Shown here: piece after piece, positions 43,192-52,846 of the stretch | Numbering within the stretch: the first letter of the stretch is position 1 | Layout of the letters: each line of letters starts with the position of its first letter | Assembly (NCBI GenBank): GCA_036351775.1 | Contig: JAZBPX010000023.1 | Coordinates: 98,377-162,376 of the forward strand | Length of the DNA stretch: 64,000 nt | Direction of reading: 5' to 3' | Source: Pacificimonas sp036351775 | Lineage (GTDB): Bacteria; Pseudomonadota; Alphaproteobacteria; Sphingomonadales; Sphingomonadaceae | Position numbers and translations under genes: made by a program | The notes under the pieces: model-generated | Told to the model about the DNA's origin: nothing | Seen by the model: the letters and a program-made list of their open reading frames with translations, nothing else | Databases searched by the model: none

Positions 43192-44232
43192 TCAGGCGGC
43201 CTTTGCCCGGTCCATCCATGGCAGGATGCGCGCCGCGAAACCGCGAACCCGTTCAACGAACGCGCCAAGGGCTTCGCCCCGTTCGATCAGGTCGGCGCGG
43301 TAGGGGCGGTCGTAGGTTTCGATCCCGTGTCGCTGGCGGATGACGCCGGCAGGCTGGTGCCACTCCTCCTCCCACCGGATGCCCATCATGGCGGGTGTCT
43401 CGCGGCCGTGCGCCCACGCCGTGGCGATCGTATCCATCAGGACGGGATATAAGCGCGCAGGCGTTACCGCGCCCACGCCCGCCGTCATCGACAGGAACTG
43501 CGCGGAATAATTGTGCCCGAACTGCGCCATCTGAAAGGCGCTGATGGCAATCTCGTGCAGGGCCGTCGTCTCATAGCCCGCCGTGATGTGCCACAGATCA
43601 TGCGTCTGCAGGATGCGCGTGTTCAGCCAGCCGAGCGGGTGGGGCAGGGTGCCAAGCCCGATCTCCTCCCGGTCCAGAACCTCCAGGTCGAACTTGTTGT
43701 CGACGATCAGCGCGTGGAACTCCGCGCCGAGCGAACCGGGCGGGCACGCCGCCAGCGTCTCCAGCTCGATCTTCTGCGGCATGTCTTCGCTCGCTGCGCC
43801 GTCAATTCCAGGCCAGGCCGCCGACATCGCGATCAGCCGATCCAGGTGCTCCGGCGGCAAATGCTGGGCAAGGGCCGCGGTCCGCGCCGTGATCGCACCG
43901 GCATCCAGAATGCCCGCGACCGCGTCATCGATCACGGCGAAATAGTCCGTCCACAAGGCGTCGGGCGCGGCAACGGGGTCCGGTTCATCATGCGGAACCG
44001 CTGGCTCCTCGACGGCCTGTCCCAGCCAGCCGCTCGCAAAGGCATCGTAAACCTCCGCCGTGCGCTGCGGCGACAGGAAGGCGGCGTGCGCGAACGCGGC
44101 GGCAAGATCGATGCGGCGTTCAGGAGGCGGGGCTTTGCTCGCCTTCAGATCGGCTGACAGGGCAGAGATGACAGCGGGCGACGGGATGGCTGTAACAGCC
44201 TTCCGAAAACGGGTTTCGAGCGCGGTATCCAT
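43192..44232 (-). CDS. Coq4-like ubiquinone biosynthesis protein
   Basis: A 346-residue protein whose C-terminal half has the Coq4 metal motif HDxxHx11E: H211, D212, H215 and E227 (LQTHDLWHITAGYETTALHEI). WLNTRILQTHD, FQMAQFGHNYS and a final LPW-type region support it. In yeast and alphaproteobacteria Coq4 removes the C1 carboxyl of the ubiquinone head group while hydroxylating it. The N-terminal 130 residues are extra and hydrophilic or weakly helical. Standing alone, without other ubi genes in the window. Confidence 0.85.
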   Translation of the reverse strand: MDTALETRFRKAVTAIPSPAVISALSADLKASKAPPPERRIDLAAAFAHAAFLSPQRTAEVYDAFASGWLGQAVEEPAVPHDEPDPVAAPDALWTDYFAVIDDAVAGILDAGAITARTAALAQHLPPEHLDRLIAMSAAWPGIDGAASEDMPQKIELETLAACPPGSLGAEFHALIVDNKFDLEVLDREEIGLGTLPHPLGWLNTRILQTHDLWHITAGYETTALHEIAISAFQMAQFGHNYSAQFLSMTAGVGAVTPARLYPVLMDTIATAWAHGRETPAMMGIRWEEEWHQPAGVIRQRHGIETYDRPYRADLIERGEALGAFVERVRGFAARILPWMDRAKAA

Positions 44233-44298
44233 ATCCGTACGGTAACATCGCCTGGCACCCCGCCAAAACTGTCGATTTATGCTGCCGCGTCGATCCTA

Positions 44299-45606
44299 CT
44301 ACGCCAGCAGCAGGACCAGCCCGTGCAGTGTCAGGCCGACCAGGCCGCCGACCAGTGTTCCGTTCACCCGGATGAACTGCAGGTCGCGGCCCACGGCGCG
44401 CTCCAGCCGGTCAGAGACGGTCGCGGTGTCCCAGCGCTTCACGGTATCGGACACGACGCTGACAATGCCCTCGCCGTAATCGCTGACGACGCCGACGATG
44501 GCGCGGCGCATGTTGCGGTTGATGTTCCGGCGGAGGGGCGCATCGCCCTGCAGCGTGGCCCCAAAGCTGCGCAGGCCCTCGCCGACCTTGCCGGACAGCG
44601 CATCGGCCCCGCCATCTGCCAGCGCGCGCTTCATCATGTCGCGCAGATTGCCCCAGATGCCGCCGAGGAACCGGCCAAGTTCCGGATTATCGAGCATATC
44701 GACCTTCCATCCCTCCACCTTCTCCCTGGTTTCGGGAAGATATTGGAGGTCGAAGGCCAGGTCCTTCAGGCTGATCATGATCTTGATGCGAAGGGGGTGC
44801 TGCGGATCATAGGCCATGTCGGTCAGCAGCCTGCGCAGCCCGTCGATAATCGCATTCGCCACCCGGTCATCCACGCCTGCCATGCGCAGCACCCACTGCG
44901 TCCGGTCGTGAACAAGCGAGCGGATCAGATACTCATTCTCGTCGAGGATGCGCGCCCCCCAGACGACTGCGCTGTCGAAGATCGGCTGCAACCGGTCCTC
45001 GTCCAGCGACTGGTCGAGGATCCGGCCCAGAAGCGGCGACAGCTCCAGTTCCCGGATGTTCTGGCTCAGGCCACTTCGGATCAGGTCGGACAGCGCCTCA
45101 TTGTCGGCAGCATCGATGATCTGCGCGGTCAGGCGGCCGAGCCCGCGTCCCGTGCGCTGCTTCGGCGGAGCCGCCAGCCAGTCTGCCGCCGCGCCCGCCA
45201 TGTCGACGCCGCGCAGCCGCCGCGCGACGATACCGGGCGTCAGGAAATTGCGCTGCAGGAACTCCGCCATGGCATCGGCGAGGCGGTCCTTCTTTTTCGG
45301 AATGATCGCCGTGTGCGGAATGGGCAGGCCGAGCGGGTGGCGGAACAGCGCAACGACGGCGAACCAGTCGGCCAGCCCGCCCACCAGCGCGGCCTCGGAA
45401 AACGCTTGGGCAAAGCCGACCCAGATCATGTCCTCCGGCATCAGGCGGCTGTGCGTGACGATGAAGGCACCCGCCATCGCCACCAGCAGGCCGGTCGCGA
45501 CCAGGCGCATCCCGCGCGCCGGGTGCGGCTCGAAATAGCGGACCGCGCCGGGGGCGGTGGCGCTATTCGGCAGGATCGAGAACCGCGTCCTGCGGTTTGT
45601 TTTCAT
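44299..45606 (-). CDS. DUF445 family membrane protein
   Basis: A 435-residue protein with two N-terminal membrane segments (RLVATGLLVAMAGAFIVT and the region WVGFAQAFSEAALVGGLADWFAVVALF) and the family signature GLADWFAVVALFRHPLGLPIPHTAIIPKKKD. A long helical domain and a C-terminal membrane segment (GTLVGGLVGLTLHGLVLLLA) follow. The function of DUF445 (YjiN-like) is unknown. The start overlaps the 3' end of the RND pump gene by 44 bases, so it is probably transcribed with it; ATG at 45618 is an alternative. Confidence 0.88.
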   Translation of the reverse strand: MKTNRRTRFSILPNSATAPGAVRYFEPHPARGMRLVATGLLVAMAGAFIVTHSRLMPEDMIWVGFAQAFSEAALVGGLADWFAVVALFRHPLGLPIPHTAIIPKKKDRLADAMAEFLQRNFLTPGIVARRLRGVDMAGAAADWLAAPPKQRTGRGLGRLTAQIIDAADNEALSDLIRSGLSQNIRELELSPLLGRILDQSLDEDRLQPIFDSAVVWGARILDENEYLIRSLVHDRTQWVLRMAGVDDRVANAIIDGLRRLLTDMAYDPQHPLRIKIMISLKDLAFDLQYLPETREKVEGWKVDMLDNPELGRFLGGIWGNLRDMMKRALADGGADALSGKVGEGLRSFGATLQGDAPLRRNINRNMRRAIVGVVSDYGEGIVSVVSDTVKRWDTATVSDRLERAVGRDLQFIRVNGTLVGGLVGLTLHGLVLLLA

Positions 45607-48600
45607 CGGGCCGCTCATTGGTGATCCCGCCAAAGACCTTGCGGATCCAGCGTTCCACATCGTCGGAGAAGCTGAAGGTCGCGGGTACGATCAGCAGCGT
45701 CAGTACGGTGGAGAGGAGCAGGCCGCCGATCACCACGATACCCATGGGTGCCCGCCACGCACCGTCACCCGACAGCGCGAGCGCTGTGGGCACCATTCCC
45801 GCGGCCATGGCGATCGTCGTCATGACGATGGGCTGCGCGCGCTTGCGCCCGGCGTCAAGGATCGCCTGGCGCCGCGGCACGCCCTTGTACATTTCCTCCA
45901 GCGCGAAATCGATCAGCAGGATGGAGTTCTTGGCGACGATACCCAGCAGCATCAGCGTGCCGATCAACACCGGGATCGAGTTCACATGACCCGTCAGGTG
46001 CAGCGCGATGGCACCGCCCAGCGGGGCCAGCAGCAGCGAACCCATGTTCACGAAGGGCGGCATGATCCGCTTGTACAGCAGCACCAGCACCGCGAACACG
46101 AGGAAAATGCCGGAAATCACGGCAATGGTGAACTGCGTCACCAGCTCCATCATCATCTTCGCCTGGCCAAAGGCGGGCTGCGCGATACCGGCCGGCAGGT
46201 TCTGCATCGACGGCAGGTTGTTGGCGATGGTCTGCCCCTCGCCGCTGACGACCCCCTCGACCAGGTCGGCGGCGATGATGATCCGGTCCTGCTGCGCAAA
46301 GCGCTGAACCTGCACGGGTCCGGAACCAAAGCCGATGTCCGCCACCACCTTCAGCGGCACGGAACCCCCGGTGGCGGTCGGCACGGGCAGGTTCTCGATG
46401 GTCGCAATCGACCGCCGCGTACTCTCGGGCAGCATCACCCGGATCGGGATCTGGCGGTCGGCCAGGGAGAACTTTGCCACATTCTGGTCGATGTCGCCGA
46501 TAGTGGCGATGCGGATGGTCTGCGACAGCGCCGCCGTCGTCACGCCGAGGTCCGCGGCCAGCGCGAAGTTTGGCGACACGACAATCTCCGGGCGCTGCAG
46601 GTCACCGGAAATACGCGGCGCGACAAACACATCGTCCCGGTCGCGCATATCGGCGAGAATATCCAGCGCCGTCTCGTAAAGCTGATCGGAATCGCTACCG
46701 GCGATCATCACGCTGACGTCGCGCCCGCCGCCGAAATTCGAGTTTTCGAACCCGATCCGCGCATCCGCAAACTGCTGCAGCTCGACGTTCAGCTGGCGCT
46801 TATACTCGATACTGTCGCGGACCCGGTCCTCGCGCAGATTGATGTAAAGCGTTGCGGACCCCACGCGAATATCCTGGAAAACAATATCGGTTTCCTGCTG
46901 CTCCAGCAGGAACGAGGTCACGTCGTCGGCCACTAGTTCGGACTGCGCCTTCGTCGCGCCGGGCGGCAGCTCGATGCTGACCTGGATGAAATCGTCATCG
47001 GTTTCCGGCTGGAAGGTAAAGGGCAGGGCGCTGAACAGGATGAAGGTCAGGACCAGGCACAGGAAGCCTGCGAACATCACCCAGATGCGGTGATCGAAGA
47101 CCATGGCACCGAGCTTTCTGGAGAAATCGCCGATACGCTGAATGATCGAGCTGCCGCCCGTGCGCGCATCGCGGGCTTCCCGGTTTGCACGGATGGCATC
47201 GATACGCCGCTTTGCGCCGGACCGGTCGAGCGTCCAGATCAGGATCTTCTGGTAGTTGCGCATCCACTTGCCGTCGCCCTCGTGTGTCTTGCCGTTGTTG
47301 CGCAGGAAATAGGCCGCCATCAGCGGCGTCACCATGCGCGCCACGGCGAGGGAGAACAGGACGGCGGCAACCACCGTCAGGCCGAACTGCTTGAAGAACT
47401 GGCCGGTAATCCCGGACATCAGGCCGACGGGCAGGAATACCGCGACAATCGCCATGGAGGTCGCAACGACCGCCAGGCCGATCTCGTCGGCGGCATCCAT
47501 CGAGGCCTGATAGGGCGACTTGCCCATCTTCATATGCCGGTCGATATTCTCGATCTCGACAATCGCATCATCGACAAGGACACCTGCGACCAGCGCCAGC
47601 GCAAGCAGCGACAGGCTGTTCAGCGTGAAGCCGAGGAGGTCCATGACCCAGAAGGTCGGAATGGCGGACAGGGGTATCGCCGTGGCGGCAATCAGCATCG
47701 CGCGCCAGTCGCGCAGGAACAGCCAGACCACGATCACGGCCAGGAACGCCCCTTCGATCAGGGCTTCCATGGACGCGCGGTACTGCTCCTTGGTATAGTC
47801 ATAGGGCGTGAACAGCGTCTGGAAGGTGACACCCGGATATTCTTCCTGCAGCGCCTGAAGCTCTTCCTGCGCCGCCTCGTAGACCGTAACGTCGGAGGCA
47901 CCCTTAGCCTTCTCCAGCCGCACGCCGACCACTTCGCGGCCATTCTGCTTCGCCAGCGAGCGCTGCTCGGCAAAGCCATCCGTCACGGTCGCAACCTCGC
48001 CCAGACTGACAGTGCGTCCGCCGCCCAGGCTGATCTGCGTATCACCAAGGTCGCGGGCACTTGCTGCATTGCCGAGCACGCGCACGGACTGCTCGGCGCC
48101 GGCGATCTCCGCGCGCCCGCCGCCCGCATTCAGGTTCAGCTGGCGAAGCTGGCTCGAAATTTGGCTGGCGGTAATGCCGAATGCCTGCATCCGCGCCGGG
48201 TCCAGCTCCACGCGGATCTCGCGCTCGACACCGCCCGATCGGCCGACACCGGACATGCCCGACACCGACAGAAGCCGCTTCGCCACGATGTCATCGACGA
48301 ACCAGCTCAGCTGCTGCGGTGTCATGTCGACCGCGGAAACCGACAGATAGGCGAGGATGCCGCCGAAATCGACGCGGTTCACCGTCGGTTCCAGGATGCC
48401 TTCCGGCAGGTCGGAGCGGATGCTGGCCACGGCGTCGCGCACATCGTTCACCGCGCGGTCGATGGGCACGCCGATGTCGAACTGCACCATCGTGTTAGAG
48501 GACCCCTCCCGCACGGTGGAGGAAATCTCGTCGACGCCGTTCACGCCGCGAATGGCCGCCTCGACGCGCTGCGTAACCTGCGTCTTCAGCTCCTCCGCCG

Positions 48601-48766
48601 CGGCACCGGGCTGGACAACGCTTACCGAGGCTGCCGGGAAAGTGACGTCGGGTTCGGCGTTGATGTCCAGCCGCGCGAAGCTGACGATTCCCGCCAGGAA
48701 CAGCGCCGTGAACAGCACGATGGGAACCACGGGGTTCTTGATCGACCAGGAGGACAGGTTACGCAT
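45563..48766 (-). CDS. RND efflux transporter permease, HAE-1/multidrug-like
   Basis: A 1067-residue inner-membrane proton/drug antiporter with twelve helices and two large periplasmic loops. Typical segments are FITRPV-like SIKNPVVPIVLFTALFL at the N-terminus, VDDAIVEIENI with the TM4 Asp residues needed for proton relay, SLSLLALALVAGVL, and the second half PPFVNMGSLLLAPLGGAIAL with a GKNSI-like AKNSILLIDFA. It is preceded by its adaptor (26 bases). No outer-membrane factor is in the window, so a shared TolC-type channel is expected. Substrates unknown. Confidence 0.93.
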   Translation of the reverse strand: MRNLSSWSIKNPVVPIVLFTALFLAGIVSFARLDINAEPDVTFPAASVSVVQPGAAAEELKTQVTQRVEAAIRGVNGVDEISSTVREGSSNTMVQFDIGVPIDRAVNDVRDAVASIRSDLPEGILEPTVNRVDFGGILAYLSVSAVDMTPQQLSWFVDDIVAKRLLSVSGMSGVGRSGGVEREIRVELDPARMQAFGITASQISSQLRQLNLNAGGGRAEIAGAEQSVRVLGNAASARDLGDTQISLGGGRTVSLGEVATVTDGFAEQRSLAKQNGREVVGVRLEKAKGASDVTVYEAAQEELQALQEEYPGVTFQTLFTPYDYTKEQYRASMEALIEGAFLAVIVVWLFLRDWRAMLIAATAIPLSAIPTFWVMDLLGFTLNSLSLLALALVAGVLVDDAIVEIENIDRHMKMGKSPYQASMDAADEIGLAVVATSMAIVAVFLPVGLMSGITGQFFKQFGLTVVAAVLFSLAVARMVTPLMAAYFLRNNGKTHEGDGKWMRNYQKILIWTLDRSGAKRRIDAIRANREARDARTGGSSIIQRIGDFSRKLGAMVFDHRIWVMFAGFLCLVLTFILFSALPFTFQPETDDDFIQVSIELPPGATKAQSELVADDVTSFLLEQQETDIVFQDIRVGSATLYINLREDRVRDSIEYKRQLNVELQQFADARIGFENSNFGGGRDVSVMIAGSDSDQLYETALDILADMRDRDDVFVAPRISGDLQRPEIVVSPNFALAADLGVTTAALSQTIRIATIGDIDQNVAKFSLADRQIPIRVMLPESTRRSIATIENLPVPTATGGSVPLKVVADIGFGSGPVQVQRFAQQDRIIIAADLVEGVVSGEGQTIANNLPSMQNLPAGIAQPAFGQAKMMMELVTQFTIAVISGIFLVFAVLVLLYKRIMPPFVNMGSLLLAPLGGAIALHLTGHVNSIPVLIGTLMLLGIVAKNSILLIDFALEEMYKGVPRRQAILDAGRKRAQPIVMTTIAMAAGMVPTALALSGDGAWRAPMGIVVIGGLLLSTVLTLLIVPATFSFSDDVERWIRKVFGGITNERPDENKPQDAVLDPAE

Positions 48767-48792
48767 AATCTCGTCTCGATCTCGTGCCGCGC

Positions 48793-49971
48793 TTACCCGG
48801 CTTCAAGCGGGCGGGGCTGAATCTCTTCGCCCTCGTTCAGGAAGGGGCCAGCCGTCACCACGATGCGTTCCGTGCCGTCGAGGCCGTCCTGGATCACCAC
48901 ACCCTCCTCGGAAATCGCCCCCACGATCACGGACTTGCGCACCACGCGGTTATCCTCATCGGCGACGAACACATAACTGTCGTCCACCTCGCCCAGCACC
49001 GCCGATTCCGGCAGCACGGGCCGCGTAGCCGTTCCCGTCTCGATCGTCGCCGTGGCAAAAGCGCCTGAACGCACCGCCCGGTCGTCGTCGATCGCAATCC
49101 GCGCGGTGCCCTGCCGTGTGTTGGGATCGATCAGCGGCTCGACGAGCGAGACCGTCCCGCGCACGGTCTCGTTCGACCCGACGACCTCGATCAGCGCGCC
49201 CTGGCCGACGGCAAGCTGGGCGAGGTCCTGTTCGGCAACGGCGGCGCGCAGCTCCATCTGGCCGCCCTGGGCGATCCGGAACAGCGCGGTCGATCCGGCG
49301 CTCACGACCTGGCCCTCTTCGACGTTGCGGCGAAGGACGAGGCCGGGCTCGGGCGCGCGCACATCGAGTTGTCCAAGCCGGGCTTCCGCCTCGCGGAGTT
49401 GCGCCACGGCAACGTTCACGGCAGCGCGCGCGGAATCGCGGGTCGCCGTGCGGCGCTCGATATCGGCGGTCGAGATAAAGCCCCGGTCGACCAGCGCACC
49501 CGCGCGGTCGAGTTCGGACTCGGCAAGCTGCAGGTCGGCGCGTGCCCGTTCGACACCGGCGCGAAGCTGCGCGACCTGCTGTACCTGAACGCGGCGGTCG
49601 ATCCGCGCCAGGATCTGGCCCCGGCTCACATAGTCGCCCTCATCGACGCGCACTTCCGTGATCATGCCGCCCTGGCCCTGGACGCCTACCGGCAGGTCGC
49701 GGGTTGCCGCGATGGTGCCGGTAACGCGGACGTTCGCGGTAACCGGGCGCGCTTCGGCCGTCATGACCGTCACGCGCGGTGCCGTACTCGCTTCGGCAGC
49801 GGCGGCGTCACCGGGCGCGGCCTCGTCGCCGCCACCGGACAGGAAGAAGAATGCCGCCGCGGCAATCAGGGCGATCACGACCACGGCGATGATGATAGGC
49901 CGCCTTCGGCTGCCGGAGAGCGCGGGGTCGTCAACCGGACGCCCCACTTCCACTCGCTCTTGCATATTCAT
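48793..49971 (-). CDS. RND efflux periplasmic adaptor (membrane fusion protein)
   Basis: A 392-residue adaptor with one N-terminal helix (IIIAVVVIALIAAAAFFFLS), an Ala/Gly-rich linker, a lipoyl/barrel-sandwich domain (VQGQGGMITEVRVDEGDYVSRGQILARID), an alpha-helical hairpin of about 60 residues (AQLRAGVERARADLQLAE), a beta-barrel and the membrane-proximal domain. It bridges the RND permease to an outer-membrane channel. Anchoring is by the uncleaved helix; there is no lipobox. First gene of the three-gene unit with the permease and DUF445. The 251 bases upstream show no other clear feature. Confidence 0.92.
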   Translation of the reverse strand: MNMQERVEVGRPVDDPALSGSRRRPIIIAVVVIALIAAAAFFFLSGGGDEAAPGDAAAAEASTAPRVTVMTAEARPVTANVRVTGTIAATRDLPVGVQGQGGMITEVRVDEGDYVSRGQILARIDRRVQVQQVAQLRAGVERARADLQLAESELDRAGALVDRGFISTADIERRTATRDSARAAVNVAVAQLREAEARLGQLDVRAPEPGLVLRRNVEEGQVVSAGSTALFRIAQGGQMELRAAVAEQDLAQLAVGQGALIEVVGSNETVRGTVSLVEPLIDPNTRQGTARIAIDDDRAVRSGAFATATIETGTATRPVLPESAVLGEVDDSYVFVADEDNRVVRKSVIVGAISEEGVVIQDGLDGTERIVVTAGPFLNEGEEIQPRPLEAG

Positions 49972-50222
49972 ACCCGCAATCCTGCCTTCGCGTCGGCATC
50001 GTCCCAGTCTGCCAGATGCCGTGTGTTACTCAAATAGGTCACCCGCAGCAATAGCCGCGCGCGCATGCTTCCACCGCCCGTCGAAGGGATATCGCCGTTC
50101 GTCGAGCCTCTAGAGAGGGCGCACCCCGATAGAAAGCCCAGGCAGCGGCTGACTGTGCTATGGGAAACAAAGCGCCGCATTCTTCGTTGGATCGGCGCGT
50201 AACAAGAAAAGGGAGCATGATT

Positions 50223-50477
50223 ATGGGCGACATTCTTTACTGGATACTCGTGGGCCTCGTTGCTGGTGCACTGGGTAAGTTGATCATGCCGGGCAAGGAC
50301 CCGGGCGGCATCATCGTGACGATCCTTCTGGGTATCGCCGGCGCGTTGGTGGGCGGCTTCATCGCCAGTGCCATCGGTATCGGCGGCGGCGGGCTCGTGA
50401 TCGAGCTGATCATCGCGACGTTGGGCGCAGTGCTTCTGCTGTTCATCTACCGGATGATCCGCAGCCGCGCGGCTTAA
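50223..50477 (+). CDS. GlsB/YeaQ/YmgE family small membrane protein
   Basis: An 84-residue, very hydrophobic protein with Gly-rich helices: ILYWILVGLVAGALGKLIMPG, GGIIVTILLGIAGALVGGF and ELIIATLGAVLLLFIYRMIR. These match the transglycosylase-associated/GlsB family linked to stress responses, without a known reaction. Of two close ATGs, the one at 50223 has AAGGGAG at a workable distance, while that at 50217 lies too close to it. A terminator follows at 50498-50537. Confidence 0.9.
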   Translation: MGDILYWILVGLVAGALGKLIMPGKDPGGIIVTILLGIAGALVGGFIASAIGIGGGGLVIELIIATLGAVLLLFIYRMIRSRAA

Positions 50478-50497
50478 CGCACTTTCCAACCGTATAA

Positions 50498-50537
50498 GGG
50501 GCTCGGCGCGCGGAAACGATGCGCCGGGTCCTTTTTT
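50498..50537 (+). terminator. Rho-independent terminator after the GlsB-like gene
   Basis: A GC-rich stem (GGGGCTCGGCGC pairing with GCGCCGGGTCC, one bulge and a G-T pair) closes over GCGGAAACGAT and is followed by six T residues (50532-50537). It lies 20 bases after the GlsB-like stop and just before the ribosome-binding site of the SIMPL gene. Confidence 0.8.
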
Positions 50538-50552
50538 GTGGAGTAGCTTGTG

Positions 50553-51278
50553 ATGACCCGATTCCTTCCCGCTCTTGCCGTTGTAACGGCGCTCACCGCC
50601 GCCGGTCCCGCCGCCGCGCAGGAAATCGAAGTTCCGGTCAGCGAGGGCGCAACGCTCCTCACCATCAGCGCTGCGGGCGAGGTGCGCGCCGCGCCCGATA
50701 TCGCCACCATTTCCGCCGGCGTCGTTTCGCGCGCAAAGACCGCGCAGGCCGCGATGCAGGACAACCGCCAGCGCATGGACCGCGTCGTGAACGCGCTGCG
50801 CGACGCCGGGATCGAGCGCCGCGATATCCAGACGCGCCAGCTTCGCCTGAACCCCGACTATCGCTACCGCGAAAACGAACCGCCGGTCATCTCCGGCTAC
50901 CAGGCGCAGAACCAGGTCAGCGTTACCGTTCGCGAACTCGGCACCATGGGGTCGGTGCTCGATGCGCTGGTCGCCGTCGGCGCGAACCAGTTCAACGGCC
51001 CCAGCTTCTCGGTCGAGGATTCAAGCGCCGCGCAGGACGAGGCGCGCGCCGATGCGCTGCGTACCGCGATGCAGCGCGCGAACCTTTATGCAGGGGCAGC
51101 GGGCCTGTCGGTGGCGCGCATCATCTCGATTACCGAGGGCGGCGGCATGAACCCGCGTCCGCCGCAGATCATGGTGACGGCGACGCGGAGCGAAATGGCC
51201 GCCGATGCCGTCACGCCGGTCGAGGCGGGCGAGCTGACGCTCGGCGCGATGGTAACGGTGCAGTTCGAACTGCGGTAG
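50553..51278 (+). CDS. SIMPL-domain (DUF541) periplasmic protein
   Basis: A 241-residue exported protein with signal peptide MTRFLPALAVVTALTAAGPAAAQ and a SIMPL/DUF541 domain (about 35-240). Segments VRAAPDIATISAGVV, GIERRDIQTRQLRLNPDY, YQAQNQVSVTVREL and NLYAGAAGLSVARIISITEG are typical of the YggE/BP26 group. Homologues form ring oligomers, and YggE is linked to oxidative stress. GGAG lies upstream; a GTG at 50550 is the alternative start. Confidence 0.9.
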   Translation: MTRFLPALAVVTALTAAGPAAAQEIEVPVSEGATLLTISAAGEVRAAPDIATISAGVVSRAKTAQAAMQDNRQRMDRVVNALRDAGIERRDIQTRQLRLNPDYRYRENEPPVISGYQAQNQVSVTVRELGTMGSVLDALVAVGANQFNGPSFSVEDSSAAQDEARADALRTAMQRANLYAGAAGLSVARIISITEGGGMNPRPPQIMVTATRSEMAADAVTPVEAGELTLGAMVTVQFELR

Positions 51279-51308
51279 CGCCCGGCGGGCCCTCCGCCTG
51301 CGCGAGAT

Positions 51309-51890
51309 CTAGCCCTGCACCTGGAAGCGTTGCAGCTCAACGCGCGGCGCTTCCCAGGCGGGGTTCAGTTCCGCGGCGCGTCGCAGGTCGAAATAGGCCG
51401 CGCTTACATTCCCCAGCTCCTCATGGACGAGCGCGCGGATGAAATGCGCGATCTCCTCGTCCGTGGTGCCCAGCGCGATGCCGCGGTCAAGGTCGGCAAG
51501 CGCCGAGGTCATGTCGAGGCCCGCATGCCACTTCGCGATACCGCGATTGACGAACGCCTCGCCAAGCTCCCCGTCGATCGCCAGCGCGCGGTCGTAGTCG
51601 GCAAGGGCGCGGCCATAGCGCGCCATGTGCATCTGGATGATCCCGCGATTGACATGGGTCGCGGCGCGGTGCGGCCGTGACAGCGCTTCATCGAGCGCCC
51701 GGTCGCATTCCCTGATTCCCTCTACGTAACCTTTGCCCGTCTCGGCCGTTTGATAGCAGAGGACAGCGCTGGAGCTGCCGAACACCGAAACACCGGCCTG
51801 GGCAGGCTGCCCAGCCGAAACCGTTTCCAGCGCCAGCAGACCGCCCAGCAGGGCCGGAAGCCTCCGGGCCGTCATCGCGCGTATCGTCAT
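51309..51890 (-). CDS. Exported TPR-repeat protein
   Basis: A 193-residue protein with an N-terminal signal (LPALLGGLLALETVSAGQPAQA) and about three tetratricopeptide repeats (THVNRGIIQMHMARYGRALADYDRAL, AFVNRGIAKWHAG..SALADLDRGI, HFIRALVHEELGNVSAAYFDLRRA). A conserved pair of cysteines at about 45 and 62 may form a disulfide. Proteins of this type occur in Sphingomonadales-like genomes as periplasmic helper proteins; no specific role is known. It converges with the SIMPL gene. Confidence 0.82.
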   Translation of the reverse strand: MTIRAMTARRLPALLGGLLALETVSAGQPAQAGVSVFGSSSAVLCYQTAETGKGYVEGIRECDRALDEALSRPHRAATHVNRGIIQMHMARYGRALADYDRALAIDGELGEAFVNRGIAKWHAGLDMTSALADLDRGIALGTTDEEIAHFIRALVHEELGNVSAAYFDLRRAAELNPAWEAPRVELQRFQVQG

Positions 51891-52062
51891 GGCTGTCTCC
51901 TCTTCGCTGCCATTCTAACCCAAATCGGCCATGGGTTCACCCCAGCGATGAACCGTGCATTTCCATCGACAAATGGAACAGAAACGCCATTCTAAAGTTG
52001 TTCTCCTGAGAGCCTTAAGCAGCGGAACCGTTGCTGGTGGCAAGATAGTAAGCAGAAGGAGA

Positions 52063-52755
52063 ATGATTGTGCGTTGCGTGACCGTTCAGGAGAAATCGAA
52101 CGGGGGTTCATCGGTATTGAAGGGCGCGGTGGTTGCGCTCGCCTTCGGTGTGTCGGGTTTAATGACTTCGCCCGCTGCCGCAGGAAGTGCCCCGGAACCG
52201 GTGACCGCAAGCGCTTCAGAGGCATCGCCATTTGATGCAGACTTGCAGCCCGGCAAGTTTATCTGGCGTCCGGAGCTTGCCGCGAGCGGCGAGGTCCACG
52301 CCTATGTCGACCTCGGCCGCCAGCTCGTCCACGTGTATCGCGGCGACCAGCGCATTGGCGTCTCCACGATCTCGTCCGGCAAACCGGGCCATGAAACGCC
52401 GACCGGCCGCTTCGAGATCCTGCAGCAGCGCGTGGAGCATTACTCCAACCTCTACAACAATGCGCCCATGCCCTACATGCAGCGCCTGACGTGGGACGGC
52501 ATCGCCTTTCACGCCGGCAACCTGCCGGGGAAACCCGCAAGTCATGGCTGCATTCGCCTGCCGGACGAGTTTGCCGCGAAGTTCTTCGGCGTGATGGAGA
52601 TGGAGGGCGTTGTTGAGATTGTCGGCACGCCCGGCATCGCCGAGGCGCAATATGCAGCCAGCGACTACCGCGAAGCGCCGCTGACGCCGCGCGCCGAGAC
52701 CGCCGAACTGAACCGCGCTGCGGCAAACGGTACGCTGGATTTCGGCAGCGACTAA
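52063..52755 (+). CDS. L,D-transpeptidase (YkuD domain)
   Basis: A 230-residue cell-wall enzyme forming 3-3 cross-links or attaching proteins to peptidoglycan. The catalytic motif is complete: H150 in IAFHAGN and S160-H161-G162-C163 in KPASHGCIRLPDEFA, with Arg after it. HVYRGDQRIGVSTISSGKPGHETPTGRFEI is the usual first half of the domain. An N-terminal hydrophobic segment (VVALAFGVSGLMTSPAAA) is the export signal. The ATG at 52063 follows AGAAGGAGA closely. It stands alone with a strong terminator. Confidence 0.92.
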   Translation: MIVRCVTVQEKSNGGSSVLKGAVVALAFGVSGLMTSPAAAGSAPEPVTASASEASPFDADLQPGKFIWRPELAASGEVHAYVDLGRQLVHVYRGDQRIGVSTISSGKPGHETPTGRFEILQQRVEHYSNLYNNAPMPYMQRLTWDGIAFHAGNLPGKPASHGCIRLPDEFAAKFFGVMEMEGVVEIVGTPGIAEAQYAASDYREAPLTPRAETAELNRAAANGTLDFGSD

Positions 52756-52769
52756 GCCGCCCGGCGGTG

Positions 52770-52835
52770 GATCCTCAAAATGAGGATCATTCGACGGGGG
52801 CAGCCTGAACGGGCTGCCCCGGCCCTTTTTTTTTT
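52770..52835. terminator. Double stem-loop terminator after the L,D-transpeptidase gene
   Basis: A first hairpin GATCCTC / GAGGATC (52770-52788) is followed by a second, strong one, GGGGCAGCC / GGGCTGCCCC (52797-52820), then GGCCC and ten T residues (52826-52835). It lies between convergent genes. The T tract suits the plus strand; the stems could slow polymerase from the other side as well. Confidence 0.88.
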
Positions 52836-52846
52836 ACTTCGGGCGG

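Noticed and set aside
49972..50222. Possible extra gene between the RND adaptor and the GlsB-like gene
   Set aside because: Frames here have no start with a ribosome-binding site and no recognisable motif; the 251 bases are best read as a divergent promoter region.
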